A stretch of 51,006 nucleotides of DNA from Clostridia bacterium (GTDB lineage: Bacteria; Bacillota; Clostridia; TANB77; CAG-508): positions 1 to 51,006 of the forward strand of contig JAGBEP010000025.1 in the NCBI GenBank assembly GCA_017936925.1, in the 5' to 3' direction. A program made the position numbers and the translations under genes. The notes under the pieces were generated by a model, which was given only the letters and a program-made list of their open reading frames with translations, was not told the DNA's origin and ran no database searches. Below, in pieces: positions 7,413 to 15,842 of this stretch (its first letter is position 1; the number at the start of each line of letters is the position of its first letter).

Positions 7413-7985
7413 ATGCTAGGAAATTTACTTTTATCAATTAGAGAAAAGAAAGGATTGACTAAAACAAATATTTCAGACGCAACTGGTATTAATGTGGGAC
7501 ATTTAACTCATATTGAAAAGGGAGAGCGTAATCCAAGCCAAAAGGCTTTGAAAGATATTTGTAGAGCTTTAGATATACCATATCAACCTCTATCTTATAC
7601 TTATGATAAAGCTTTGACTGAAGAACAAGTTCGTTTTAATTTAGTAGATTCTATTCCTTATAATACAGTGCCTTTAGTTTCTAATATTATGGACATGGTT
7701 ATTTGTCCTTCTTCTATTCCAAATGCTTCTATTGCTTTTGTTATGAATGATGATTCAATGAAATCTTCTCTTCCTAAAGGTTCTGTAGCTTTTGTTGAAT
7801 TTAATACAATTCCTTTACATCGTGAATTAGGGCTATTTAAATATCAAGATACTGTTTTGGTTAGAAGATTAATTTATAGAAAAAATAAGTTAATTTTAAA
7901 ATCTGACAATTTGCTTACTAAAGACATTGTTATTGAAAATGGTTCACAGCTTACTATAATTGGAAAAATTCATGTCGAAAATTAA
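7413..7985 (+). CDS. XRE-family repressor with S24/LexA-like C-terminal domain
   Basis: About 190 residues. An N-terminal HTH_3 domain (about 3-57, REKKGLTKTNISDATGI...HIEKGERNPS) is followed by an S24 peptidase-like domain (about 95-185). In LexA/CI proteins a Ser-Lys pair cleaves the linker. The Ser motif is present (NDDSMKSSLPKGS), but the strand that carries the Lys (LexA VKRL) reads VRRL here, so the usual base is Arg. It may therefore bind DNA and fold like LexA without self-cleavage. The start at 7413 has AAGGAG 8 bases upstream; an upstream TTG in frame has no site. It is monocistronic, and its target operators are not identified. Confidence 0.85.
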   Translation: MLGNLLLSIREKKGLTKTNISDATGINVGHLTHIEKGERNPSQKALKDICRALDIPYQPLSYTYDKALTEEQVRFNLVDSIPYNTVPLVSNIMDMVICPSSIPNASIAFVMNDDSMKSSLPKGSVAFVEFNTIPLHRELGLFKYQDTVLVRRLIYRKNKLILKSDNLLTKDIVIENGSQLTIIGKIHVEN

Positions 7986-8044
7986 CATTTATTTTACAAG
8001 AATATAACATTTTGATTTTTTTTGTTCAATTAACTCTAAATATA

Positions 8045-8073
8045 TTGAAACTATTTTTTATTATGTTTATAAT
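8045..8073 (+). promoter_or_regulatory. Promoter with flanking inverted repeat, CBM-like gene
   Basis: TTGAAA (8045-8050), a 17-bp spacer and TATAAT (8068-8073) lie 30 bp before the ATG at 8103. AAACTATT (8048-8055) and AATAGTTT (8071-8078) form a perfect 8-bp inverted repeat spanning the promoter, a possible operator. Confidence 0.6.
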
Positions 8074-8102
8074 AGTTTTAGAATTGTCAAGGAGTTAGAG
8101 AT

Positions 8103-8567
8103 ATGGAATTAGTTAAAAATATATTTTTTAATACAGATAAATTAACACCAAATTCAACTATAAAAATTTCTTATACTGGTAGATTTTTTCAGGATTCTTC
8201 TAAAGAAGTTTACCTTCATTTTGGTTTTGGTGCAAATTGGGAAAATCTTACTGATGTAAAAATGGAAAAATCAGAACTTGGTTTTCAAACTGAAATTGAA
8301 CTTCCTGAAAATGATTCTTTATGTTTTTGTTTAAAAAATGAAAAAAATGAATGGGACAATAATAATGGGCAAAATTATGTTTTTCCTATTGAGCATATTG
8401 AAACCAGTTTGGTTGTTCAAGATGAAGATTCTTTTAATTTAGCTTCTCCTAGAAAGCTTAGAAGATCTTATATTATTACTAAAAAAATTAAACTAGCTAT
8501 TTATAAAATTATTCATTATTTACCAAAACTTGTTTCTGGTAATTATAGAAAAAAGTCTGAGGATTAA
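8103..8567 (+). CDS. Small carbohydrate-binding-module (CBM25/53-like) protein
   Basis: 154 residues, no signal peptide. Residues about 15-95 resemble the CBM25/CBM53 starch-binding fold: KISYTGRFF, EVYLHFGFGANWENLTD, a beta-strand pair, then CFCLKNEKNEWDNNNGQNY, which matches the family's 'F...W-D-N-N-G-x-N-Y' ending. The C-terminal 50 residues are basic (RKLRRSYIITKKIKLAIYK). Binding of glycogen or starch-like glucan in the cytoplasm is inferred from the family; no starch enzyme is next to it. It has the ribosome-binding site AAGGAG and its own promoter, and shares a terminator with the convergent SDR gene. Confidence 0.7.
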   Translation: MELVKNIFFNTDKLTPNSTIKISYTGRFFQDSSKEVYLHFGFGANWENLTDVKMEKSELGFQTEIELPENDSLCFCLKNEKNEWDNNNGQNYVFPIEHIETSLVVQDEDSFNLASPRKLRRSYIITKKIKLAIYKIIHYLPKLVSGNYRKKSED

Positions 8568-8569
8568 AA

Positions 8570-8610
8570 AAAAAAGCCACTTAAGTTTATAACTTAAGTG
8601 ATTTTTTTTT
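8570..8610. terminator. Bidirectional terminator (CBM-like gene / SDR gene)
   Basis: CACTTAAGTT (8578-8587) and AACTTAAGTG (8591-8600) form a perfect 10-bp stem with a TAT loop, with an A-run before and a T-run after. It works for both convergent genes. Confidence 0.85.
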
Positions 8611-9340
8611 AAATTATTGTTAGTCCTCCATTAGGTGAAATGATTTGCCCTGTTGTAAATTCATCTTCTATTAACCAACTTGCTGTTTTGGCTATGTCTA
8701 TTGTTTTCCCTATTTTTCCTAATGGTGTTTCATTTTCTATTTCTTTTCTTTCTTCTTCTGTTAGGTCTGCATTCATTTCTGTATCGATTGCTCCTGGTGC
8801 TATGGAATTAACTCTTATATTTGATGGTCCTAATTCTTTAGCTAGTGATTTTGTTAAGCCATCTATTCCTGCTTTAGTTATTGAGTAGGCTACTTCACAT
8901 GATGCACCTACCATTCCCCAAATTGATGAAATATTTATTATACAACCTTTTTGCTCTTTTATCATATATTTTATAGTTTCTTGTGTCATTGCTATAGCTG
9001 AATATAGATTTACATTCATGATTTCGTGTAGTTCTTCGTCTGTTAATTCAGTAAATGGTCCCCATACAGATATTCCTGCGTTATTGATTAATACATCTAT
9101 TTTTTTATATTTTTTTATTGTATATTCTACTAACTTTTTGCACTCTTCTCTTTTAGATACATCTGCTTTAAATATGTCAATTTCAATATTTTCTTTTTTT
9201 AACTCACTTTGCAATTCTTTAGCTTTTTCTTCTGATTTATTGTAATTTGCTATTATTCTATTTCCTTGTTTTGCCAAGTGTTTTGCCATTTCTTTTCCTA
9301 TTCCTCTTGATGCTCCTGTTATAATTATTGTTTTTGACAT
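8609..9340 (-). CDS. Short-chain dehydrogenase/reductase (FabG/YmfI-like)
   Basis: 243 residues with the classical SDR pattern: cofactor loop TGASRGIG (8-15), NNAG (about 88-91), catalytic Ser in ISSIWG (about 139), and YSITK (Tyr about 153, Lys about 157). The end ISPNGGLTII resembles FabG-type reductases. It could be 3-oxoacyl-ACP reductase or the elongation-factor-P 5-aminopentanone reductase YmfI; 'SSIWGMVGASCE' and 'SPNGG' seem closer to the latter group in Clostridia, but I cannot separate them without a tree. No fatty-acid genes are nearby. The ribosome-binding site is AGGAGGTAGG. The gene lies alone, downstream of a tRNA operon. Confidence 0.85.
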   Translation of the reverse strand: MSKTIIITGASRGIGKEMAKHLAKQGNRIIANYNKSEEKAKELQSELKKENIEIDIFKADVSKREECKKLVEYTIKKYKKIDVLINNAGISVWGPFTELTDEELHEIMNVNLYSAIAMTQETIKYMIKEQKGCIINISSIWGMVGASCEVAYSITKAGIDGLTKSLAKELGPSNIRVNSIAPGAIDTEMNADLTEEERKEIENETPLGKIGKTIDIAKTASWLIEDEFTTGQIISPNGGLTII

Positions 9341-9420
9341 TTCCTACCTCCTATGTTTTTGTAGAAATAAAAAAATAAAGCCAGCAATTAAGAGATATCC
9401 TCAAAACCGTTGACTTAAAA

Positions 9421-9496
<76 letters not shown>

Positions 9497-9505
9497 ATAT
9501 AAAAT

Positions 9506-9580
9506 TGGTGACCCCTACGGGAATCGAACCCATGTCTCCGCCGTGAAAGGGCGATGTCTTAACCGCTTGACCAAGGGGCC
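9506..9580 (-). tRNA. tRNA-Glu (anticodon TTC)
   Basis: A 75-nt cloverleaf on the minus strand: acceptor GGCCCCT/AGGGGTC with a G-T pair, D-arm GGTCAAGCGGTTAAGAC, anticodon loop CTTTCAC (TTC), T-arm GGGTTCGATTCCC, encoded CCA. It is the middle gene of the operon. Confidence 0.95.
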
Positions 9581-9609
9581 ATAAAATATCAGATTTTCAT
9601 CTGATATTT

Positions 9610-9685
9610 TGGTGAGCTATCCGCGACTCGAACGCGGGACAACTTGATTAAAAGTCAAGTGCTCTACCACCTGAGCTAATAGCCC
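9610..9685 (-). tRNA. tRNA-Lys (anticodon TTT)
   Basis: A 76-nt cloverleaf on the minus strand: acceptor GGGCTAT/ATAGCTC, D-arm AGCTCAGGTGGTAGAGC, anticodon loop CTTTTAA (TTT), T-arm GCGTTCGAGTCGC, encoded CCA. It is the first gene of the tRNA operon, 32 bp after the -10 box. Confidence 0.95.
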
Positions 9686-9717
9686 ATTTGCAAGTCGCTA
9701 AACGCGATTGCTTTTAT

Positions 9718-9746
9718 ATAATACAACACTTTTCTTAAGTTGTCAA
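9718..9746 (-). promoter_or_regulatory. Promoter of the Lys-Glu-Thr tRNA operon
   Basis: The minus strand shows TTGACA (complement of 9741-9746), a 17-bp spacer and TATTAT (complement of 9718-9723). Confidence 0.8.
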
Positions 9747-9771
9747 CATTTTTTTAAAATTTTTTTTAATT

Positions 9772-9927
9772 TTATCTTTCTCTATCTGTTTTTTGACTAG
9801 TTTTGCTTGTGTCTTTTTCTAATATTTCATCATGCATTTTTTCTAAAATTGCTGATATTCTTTCTGATGTATTAGCTTTATTTTGACTTGTTAATTTCTT
9901 TTTTTCTTTTAATTCTTCCTCTTTCAT
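9772..9927 (-). CDS. Small 51-residue Lys/Glu-rich protein, unknown
   Basis: A short ORF read from the sequence, starting MKEEELKEKKKLTSQNKANT and ending SQKTDRER. It is fully hydrophilic and predicted helical (ERISAILEKMHDEILEK). The ribosome-binding site is a strong AAAGGAGGT 5 bases before ATG. It is the third and last gene behind the 1846-residue HD-domain protein, 14 bp after the 90-residue gene, so it is probably cotranscribed. I recognise no family. It could be a chaperone, antidote or regulator for the large protein, by position only. Confidence 0.6.
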   Translation of the reverse strand: MKEEELKEKKKLTSQNKANTSERISAILEKMHDEILEKDTSKTSQKTDRER

Positions 9928-9941
9928 TTTACCTCCTTTTG

Positions 9942-10214
9942 TTATTCTATTTTGCCTTGAATTAGATTATCTATTTTATCCCATTTTTCTTTTTCTTCTG
10001 AATTACATATATATTCTGTATATAATACGGATATATACCCTTTTGCTTCATCTGAAATCTCTCGAACATCTAATTTTTGTACTAGTTTTATTGAATTTAA
10101 ATTTATATTTTTTCGTATTTCTTCTTGTATTTCTTTTGGAATTTTATTTCTAATACTTTCTTCCATATTTTGTATTATCATATAAACTTCTGTAAATATT
10201 TCTTTTTCTTCCAT
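9942..10214 (-). CDS. 90-residue hypothetical protein, partner of the giant HD protein
   Basis: A soluble, charged, mostly helical protein (MEEKEIFTEVYMIIQNMEES at the start). It has no signal peptide, Cys motif or recognisable domain. Its ATG lies one base after the last base of the giant protein's stop codon, so translation is almost certainly coupled, and the GAGAGAT before the ATG lies inside the end of the giant gene. Such tight coupling suggests a fixed stoichiometry or direct contact with the giant protein (inference). The same unit continues with the 51-residue ORF. Confidence 0.7.
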   Translation of the reverse strand: MEEKEIFTEVYMIIQNMEESIRNKIPKEIQEEIRKNINLNSIKLVQKLDVREISDEAKGYISVLYTEYICNSEEKEKWDKIDNLIQGKIE

Positions 10215-10215
10215 T

Positions 10216-13200
10216 TTATCTCTCTTTTTTTATTTTATTTTTTATTGTATCAATAAATCTTTTAAATTTGCTTCTTCCTCTTAACATTTTTTCTTTGCTT
10301 TGTGGAGTATATATTATTTGTCTAAGTTCTTTTTCTCCTAAAGATGTTTTGGCGTCATTTTGATTTTTTTGATTTATTTCGGCATTATACCTTGCTATTT
10401 CTTTTTTCTCTTCTTCCCAATTTATTTTAGGTCTTTGGGTTCTGCTTTTATATTTATTTAAGTATTTAGGTAATCCTAATTCTTTTATTCCTTTTTTCTT
10501 TTTTACTGTGTATTCATCGTTTATTTCTCTTGCATAATCTCTTAGCGCAATTGCTGTATTTGTTCTTAAGTATCTTAAGTCTAAGTTGTCTTTTTGTTCT
10601 TTTATTCCTTTATCTTTTTCTTCATATAAAAATCTAGTTCTGTCTAATGCATCAGCATCTTTTAAATAAATACACATTAGTTTTGTATTTTCTATATCTT
10701 CTTGCCTTACTCCTTCTTTTTTACATAATTGATTAAATATTTCTTTATTGAAATTTCTTTTATTTTTTTCATTTACTTCGTGATATTCTATTGCTACCTT
10801 AATCATAGCTATTTGGCTATCAGTGTATTTTCTTTGCCCGGATTGATCAACTTCTTTTCTTAAGTAATATTCTGCTGCATTTGCACTAGGATGAGCATGT
10901 GGTATTTCATCTTTGTCATGTCGGTGTCCATCTCCTTGTCCATTCCAATTTCCGTCTCTTCCTACATCGTGAAATTTCGCTGCTTGTAGTAGTAGCTTCA
11001 TATCTTTTTTTAGTTTTCCTTCGTTTTCTGCAATTAAATATGAAAATAATACTACGTTATTTATGTGCCTTCTTCCGTGCCAATCCGGTTCTTTTGGTGG
11101 GATGTCATATTCATGAATGTCTTTTATCTCTTCTATGATTTCAGCTATAACTTCTCCACCTTTTTGAGTAGTACCTGTCATTGTTTTTTCTAGCATCTGT
11201 GTTATTTTTTCTTCGTCTTCTCCAAATCTAATACCACTCAATTCTCTAGATGCAAATTTATAGTAATCATACCAATCATGGCTTGTATCATATTCATACC
11301 ACCAGTATGATTTTTCTATTTTTCCAACTTGTTTTTCTGAAATTTCTGCCATTTTCTCCATGCATTTTCTGAATTTGTCTTTATCTAATGTTCTAAGCTT
11401 TTTTTCTATTTTTCCTAGTTTGTCATCCATTACTTTATATGAATACAATTTTTCGTACATTTCTTTATGTATAATATCTCCGTAGTTTGAGCCTCCATCT
11501 GAATTCCATCCTTTTATTTCTCTTTGTATGCATCCTGCTCTGGCTGCATCAAAATCGTAAATAATGTCTTCTAACAAGGTTAAAAACTCTTTCATTTTCT
11601 TTGGATTATTTAAATCATCATTTGTATACTGTAATAATTTTTCTTCTTTTTTGTCATTTTCTATTCTGGCTTGTATTAATGTGTGTGTTCTGTTTACAAC
11701 TACTTTTTTTAAATTTTTTCTTTTTGATTCTTGTATGGTTTTTTCCCATTTAGGGTCTTTTAATAATTCCTCTTTTACTAATGTTGTTTCATATGCTTTA
11801 TTATTAAATTTGTTTAAATCTAATATTTGTTTTAATACTTCACTTGTTAATACTTCTTCTGTTTCAAATTTAAAGTATGATTTTAATTTTGGTTCCACAA
11901 ATGATATTAAATAGCTTGGCTGTAATTTGAATTTTTCTCCTGGTTCATAGTCTAAATTTCTTCTTTCAAGAACATCTTCATTATGTCTTCGTAATGATTC
12001 TCTTATTTGTGTTTTAGGCGTTGTGAATTTGGTTCCAAAATCTGCTTTGGCTCTAGTTATATCAAAATCTTGATTATATGACCATGCTCCTAAATCCCAA
12101 GGGGCTGATTTTAACAGTGCTCTTTCATTTATATTTGCAAAACCGTAACATACTCCGTGAATTGGTGGTAATGATAGGTTGCCGCTTCCACACATTACTG
12201 TACTTATTCCATGTGCTTTTATTTTTTTACAATCCCAATCAAGTACTTTTTTAGTTGTATCTTTTTTGAATATCCATGTATCGCTTGCATATGATTCTAT
12301 TGATGTAAGTTGTAAATTGAAGTCGTCACTTATTAAATACGCCTCTTCTCCTTCTACAGAAATTAAATCTTTTTCTTTAGGCATATATAATGTTTTATTT
12401 TTGCTTCTTGTATAAAACTCTCTAAATCTACTTTCTAATAAACATGTAGGTATGTATAATTGCTGATTCGCACTTATTTTATACTTTTCTTTTAGTTTAT
12501 CATAATCTTCTTCTTCGAGTATATTTCTTATTGTTTCTAAATAATTTCTTATTATTTTGTTTTCGTTTTTTATTGCTTTAAATAAGTTTTTAAATTCTTC
12601 GCTATCTTTAGCTACTTTTTTTACTTCTATTATGTATTTTTCTATTTCTTCATCATTTTCTTGACTTTCTTTTATTAGTTCATCATAATCTTGGCCATAA
12701 AATTCTAATATTCTTTTAGCAGTTTTTAAATCTTGTCCAAAAAGTTTTTCTAGTGTAAGTTCTCTTAATTTATCGTATTCTGATAATTTTTGAAATTCTG
12801 CTGTTTTACTTCTATTTTCATAAAATATTTCAAATCTATCATTTCTTTTGAAATTTTTTAATTGATTATAATTTGTTATTTCATATTCATTTTTTTCTGT
12901 TAATATTTTTATTGTTTTTAATAATGCTTCACAATCTTCTGGTTTGTTTGGATTTATATTTTTAATGTATTTTTGAAATCCTTCATCATGATTTATTAGT
13001 TCGTAATAGTCTGAGATATGCGCTAAAACGTCTGAGGTCAGTGTTACCCAATCGTATTCCATTCTTTCAAAAGAATAAATTGCTTTTGAAAGAAATTCAT
13101 ATTCTTTATCTGTTAGACTGCAAATTTGTTTTTGTATTTCTGGATATATTGTTAATGTAGGCAAATTTGAATGTATTTCTCTATATTTATTTGTAAGCAA

Positions 13201-15756
13201 CTTAAAATTTACTGTTTCTAGTATTTCTTCGTTTATTTCAAATAATTCTTTTAATTTGTTTTTTATTTCATTTTTTTTGTCTTCTTCTATATTATTTAAT
13301 TCTAAAAGTCTATTTACAATTTCTTCATTATATTCTGTATATAATTTTCTTAGTATTGTTTCTTCATTTCTTACGAATGTTTTTGTGTTTTGCGTGAATA
13401 ATTCTAATAATATTTTTTCTTTATTGTATGATTCTATTAAAAATTCTACTTCATCTTTATAAAATTCAGTATTTCTGATTTTTTCTAATAATTTATTATA
13501 TCTTGGATTAGTTATAATCTCTTTCTTCTCTTTTAAGCTTAAATTATATTCAAATGCTAGTTTTAAAGTTGTTTTTGAATAAAAGCTATCATCTGATAAC
13601 AATTCTAATAATAATTCTGGTTGATCATTAAAAGATTGCAGAATATCTATTGCAGCAATTTCTTTTATTTCTCTTGTTCTACTATATAATAGTGCTTTTT
13701 CTAATCTTTTTTGAGGATCTTTTTCTTTTAATATATCACTTAATCTTCCTCTTTTTCTCCTACTTCTTTGTATTTGGTTAGGTTTTGCTAATATCTCTTC
13801 TAATTCTGAAGATTCTCCACTTCTTAAATTTTCATAAATTATTTCTACTATTTCTGCTGTTGTTAAGCCTTTGATCATATTCTCTGTTATATTGCATGCT
13901 TTTAATATTCTCGGATTTATGACTGTAACTTCCTTTTGCACTTCTTTCCAGAATCCGTCAATAAATACTTGAGCGTAATGTCCTTCGGTTTCTATATTTT
14001 TTGATTTTATCAAATCACTTAATTTGTCTATTACAGTGTTAATTTCGAATGATGCATCATTCCAACCAGTTGCAATTCCTTTTTTATTTATTGACTCCCA
14101 GAATTCTAATCCTTCTGTTAATTCTTTAATTACTCTGTTTTGTGCCTCAATTGAATTTTCTTTTAGTATTGTTTGTATTATTTCATCTCTTGTTGTAGCC
14201 TTTCCTGCTTTTGTTCTTAAGGCTGCAATAATATCAAATAATGTTGCTTGATCTGATATATGTCCATTAACTAAAATATTTTGTGGTAATATTCCATTTG
14301 TTATCCCTGTAATATCAAATCCATTTCCATCAGATAGTGAAATTACTTTTCCATCTATTTTTTGGGCAGCTCCCCTAAAGTAATTTAATCCTGTTCTATT
14401 TACTACTTTTTCTAAATCGCCGTATGAATAATATGCAATTTTATCGTTACTTGCTTCCATTAGTTTATTGATTTGAAAATTGTTTAGTAATTCTTCTTCT
14501 GTATATGATTTGACTTCAACTTTTTTACCTGGTATCCATTGTTGCTCATAATATCCTGGAACCCATTCTCTTTGTGTTTCTAATCTTTTGATTTGTGAAT
14601 GTTCTAATATCCAATCTCTAATTTTTGGTCCTGCATATCTTATTCCGGCTACTCCTGCCATTTTTATTCCAGATATTACTCTTGTTACATTATCTTTATT
14701 AGCTTGTATATGTTCCTCTAATGTTATCGCGTCTGTTTGTGATAATCCTATTTTTTGAATATTATTTTCTATAAATATCGGACTTTGTTCTATTTTATCT
14801 TTTTCATTTATTGCAATAGACAATTGTTTTCTGATTTCTGCTTTTTCTTCTGTATTCGTTATAATTAAATATTTTTCCATTAAATCTTTAATATGATACG
14901 TCACAGCTTTATATTTATCTTCTAATAATTTGGCTTCTTGTATTTTTAGCATAGACGCTCTAATTGATTCTTCTCCATATTTTAAGATTTTGTCATTGCC
15001 TTCCTTATAATTGGTAATAGCTTTTAATCTTGCTTTCATTATTGCTGGAAATATTCTGAATTTTTTTCCTTGTTCGTTTGCTTTTTTTCTTTCTTCGTTT
15101 AAGAAAAAATTTCTTCTTGCACTATATCTATGAGTTCTTTTATTGCTATATAATCCTGCATTTCCTGTAAAAATATTTCCATATGCTTTGGATACACCTC
15201 TTCCTATGAATCTATTTATAGGTGCTGTAATTTTATTCCTTGCTATTAATAATGTATTTAATATTTTACTTGGTGTTGTTACATTTTCTCCATATCTTCC
15301 CAATGTTTTTAGATTTTGTGTTGTTATAGCATTTCTATTGTATGCAAAATTGTTTGTATCTAAGTATTTTCTGTCTTCTTCTAAATCTTTTTCTGATGTA
15401 TAAACAGATGTGTCTCCTGCACTATATTTACTTACTTTTTCTAATTTTTCTTGTATTTCTTCTAATTGTAATAATTTTAGATCATCATTTATTTTTGAAT
15501 AATATTCAATTGTTTGATAACTTCCTTCTTGTACATTTCCATTACCATCTATAAATCGAAATGTTTTTTGGACAATATTATTTTTTACTCTTTCTAGTGC
15601 TTCTTTATATATACGCTCTTTTTCTGCGTTTCCAAAATATTTGTCAAACATATCTTGCATAGCGAAGTTGAAGAGATCTTTGTCAAAGAAATCTTCTATT
15701 TTACGTGTATAATAAAATTTATAATCTCCAAAATCTGTTGCTTTTTGAGTACTCAT
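10216..15756 (-). CDS. Giant (1846-residue) multidomain protein with C-terminal HD phosphohydrolase-like domain
   Basis: A very long soluble protein with no signal peptide or clear transmembrane helix and rich in Lys/Glu/Ile helices. Residues 1-700 are of unknown family; a mildly hydrophobic Gly-rich stretch lies near 370-390. Residues 700-1100 look like a long alpha-helical array. Residues about 1130-1330 form a distinct, less charged domain with GSGNLSLPPIHGVCYGFANI, GAWSYNQDFDITRA and R-x-x-NED-x-x-ERR followed by QPSYLISF; I do not know its function. Residues about 1555-1700 show an HD-type metal site: WHGRRHINNV, KFHDVGRDGN, AHPSANAA, then a distal LKDADALDR. The HGxxH opening recalls the phosphodiesterase domains of SidE/Dup effectors and related bacterial HD proteins, so phosphodiester hydrolysis is a reasonable inference. 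Two small genes follow in the same operon. It could be a secreted effector, a defence protein or a nucleotide hydrolase. Confidence 0.75.
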   Translation of the reverse strand: MSTQKATDFGDYKFYYTRKIEDFFDKDLFNFAMQDMFDKYFGNAEKERIYKEALERVKNNIVQKTFRFIDGNGNVQEGSYQTIEYYSKINDDLKLLQLEEIQEKLEKVSKYSAGDTSVYTSEKDLEEDRKYLDTNNFAYNRNAITTQNLKTLGRYGENVTTPSKILNTLLIARNKITAPINRFIGRGVSKAYGNIFTGNAGLYSNKRTHRYSARRNFFLNEERKKANEQGKKFRIFPAIMKARLKAITNYKEGNDKILKYGEESIRASMLKIQEAKLLEDKYKAVTYHIKDLMEKYLIITNTEEKAEIRKQLSIAINEKDKIEQSPIFIENNIQKIGLSQTDAITLEEHIQANKDNVTRVISGIKMAGVAGIRYAGPKIRDWILEHSQIKRLETQREWVPGYYEQQWIPGKKVEVKSYTEEELLNNFQINKLMEASNDKIAYYSYGDLEKVVNRTGLNYFRGAAQKIDGKVISLSDGNGFDITGITNGILPQNILVNGHISDQATLFDIIAALRTKAGKATTRDEIIQTILKENSIEAQNRVIKELTEGLEFWESINKKGIATGWNDASFEINTVIDKLSDLIKSKNIETEGHYAQVFIDGFWKEVQKEVTVINPRILKACNITENMIKGLTTAEIVEIIYENLRSGESSELEEILAKPNQIQRSRRKRGRLSDILKEKDPQKRLEKALLYSRTREIKEIAAIDILQSFNDQPELLLELLSDDSFYSKTTLKLAFEYNLSLKEKKEIITNPRYNKLLEKIRNTEFYKDEVEFLIESYNKEKILLELFTQNTKTFVRNEETILRKLYTEYNEEIVNRLLELNNIEEDKKNEIKNKLKELFEINEEILETVNFKLLTNKYREIHSNLPTLTIYPEIQKQICSLTDKEYEFLSKAIYSFERMEYDWVTLTSDVLAHISDYYELINHDEGFQKYIKNINPNKPEDCEALLKTIKILTEKNEYEITNYNQLKNFKRNDRFEIFYENRSKTAEFQKLSEYDKLRELTLEKLFGQDLKTAKRILEFYGQDYDELIKESQENDEEIEKYIIEVKKVAKDSEEFKNLFKAIKNENKIIRNYLETIRNILEEEDYDKLKEKYKISANQQLYIPTCLLESRFREFYTRSKNKTLYMPKEKDLISVEGEEAYLISDDFNLQLTSIESYASDTWIFKKDTTKKVLDWDCKKIKAHGISTVMCGSGNLSLPPIHGVCYGFANINERALLKSAPWDLGAWSYNQDFDITRAKADFGTKFTTPKTQIRESLRRHNEDVLERRNLDYEPGEKFKLQPSYLISFVEPKLKSYFKFETEEVLTSEVLKQILDLNKFNNKAYETTLVKEELLKDPKWEKTIQESKRKNLKKVVVNRTHTLIQARIENDKKEEKLLQYTNDDLNNPKKMKEFLTLLEDIIYDFDAARAGCIQREIKGWNSDGGSNYGDIIHKEMYEKLYSYKVMDDKLGKIEKKLRTLDKDKFRKCMEKMAEISEKQVGKIEKSYWWYEYDTSHDWYDYYKFASRELSGIRFGEDEEKITQMLEKTMTGTTQKGGEVIAEIIEEIKDIHEYDIPPKEPDWHGRRHINNVVLFSYLIAENEGKLKKDMKLLLQAAKFHDVGRDGNWNGQGDGHRHDKDEIPHAHPSANAAEYYLRKEVDQSGQRKYTDSQIAMIKVAIEYHEVNEKNKRNFNKEIFNQLCKKEGVRQEDIENTKLMCIYLKDADALDRTRFLYEEKDKGIKEQKDNLDLRYLRTNTAIALRDYAREINDEYTVKKKKGIKELGLPKYLNKYKSRTQRPKINWEEEKKEIARYNAEINQKNQNDAKTSLGEKELRQIIYTPQSKEKMLRGRSKFKRFIDTIKNKIKKER

Positions 15757-15817
15757 TTTTTCTCCATTTTTCTTCTGTTTTTTTTATTTTACCTATATTT
15801 GACTTTTTTGTAAATAT

Positions 15818-15842
15818 AAAGAGCTTCTTTTAGAAGCTCTTT
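15818..15842 (-). terminator. Terminator after yhaN
   Basis: AAAGAGCTTC (15818-15827) and GAAGCTCTTT (15833-15842) form a perfect 10-bp stem with a 5-base loop. The yhaN stop codon (complement of 15841-15843) overlaps the foot of the stem. Confidence 0.75.
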
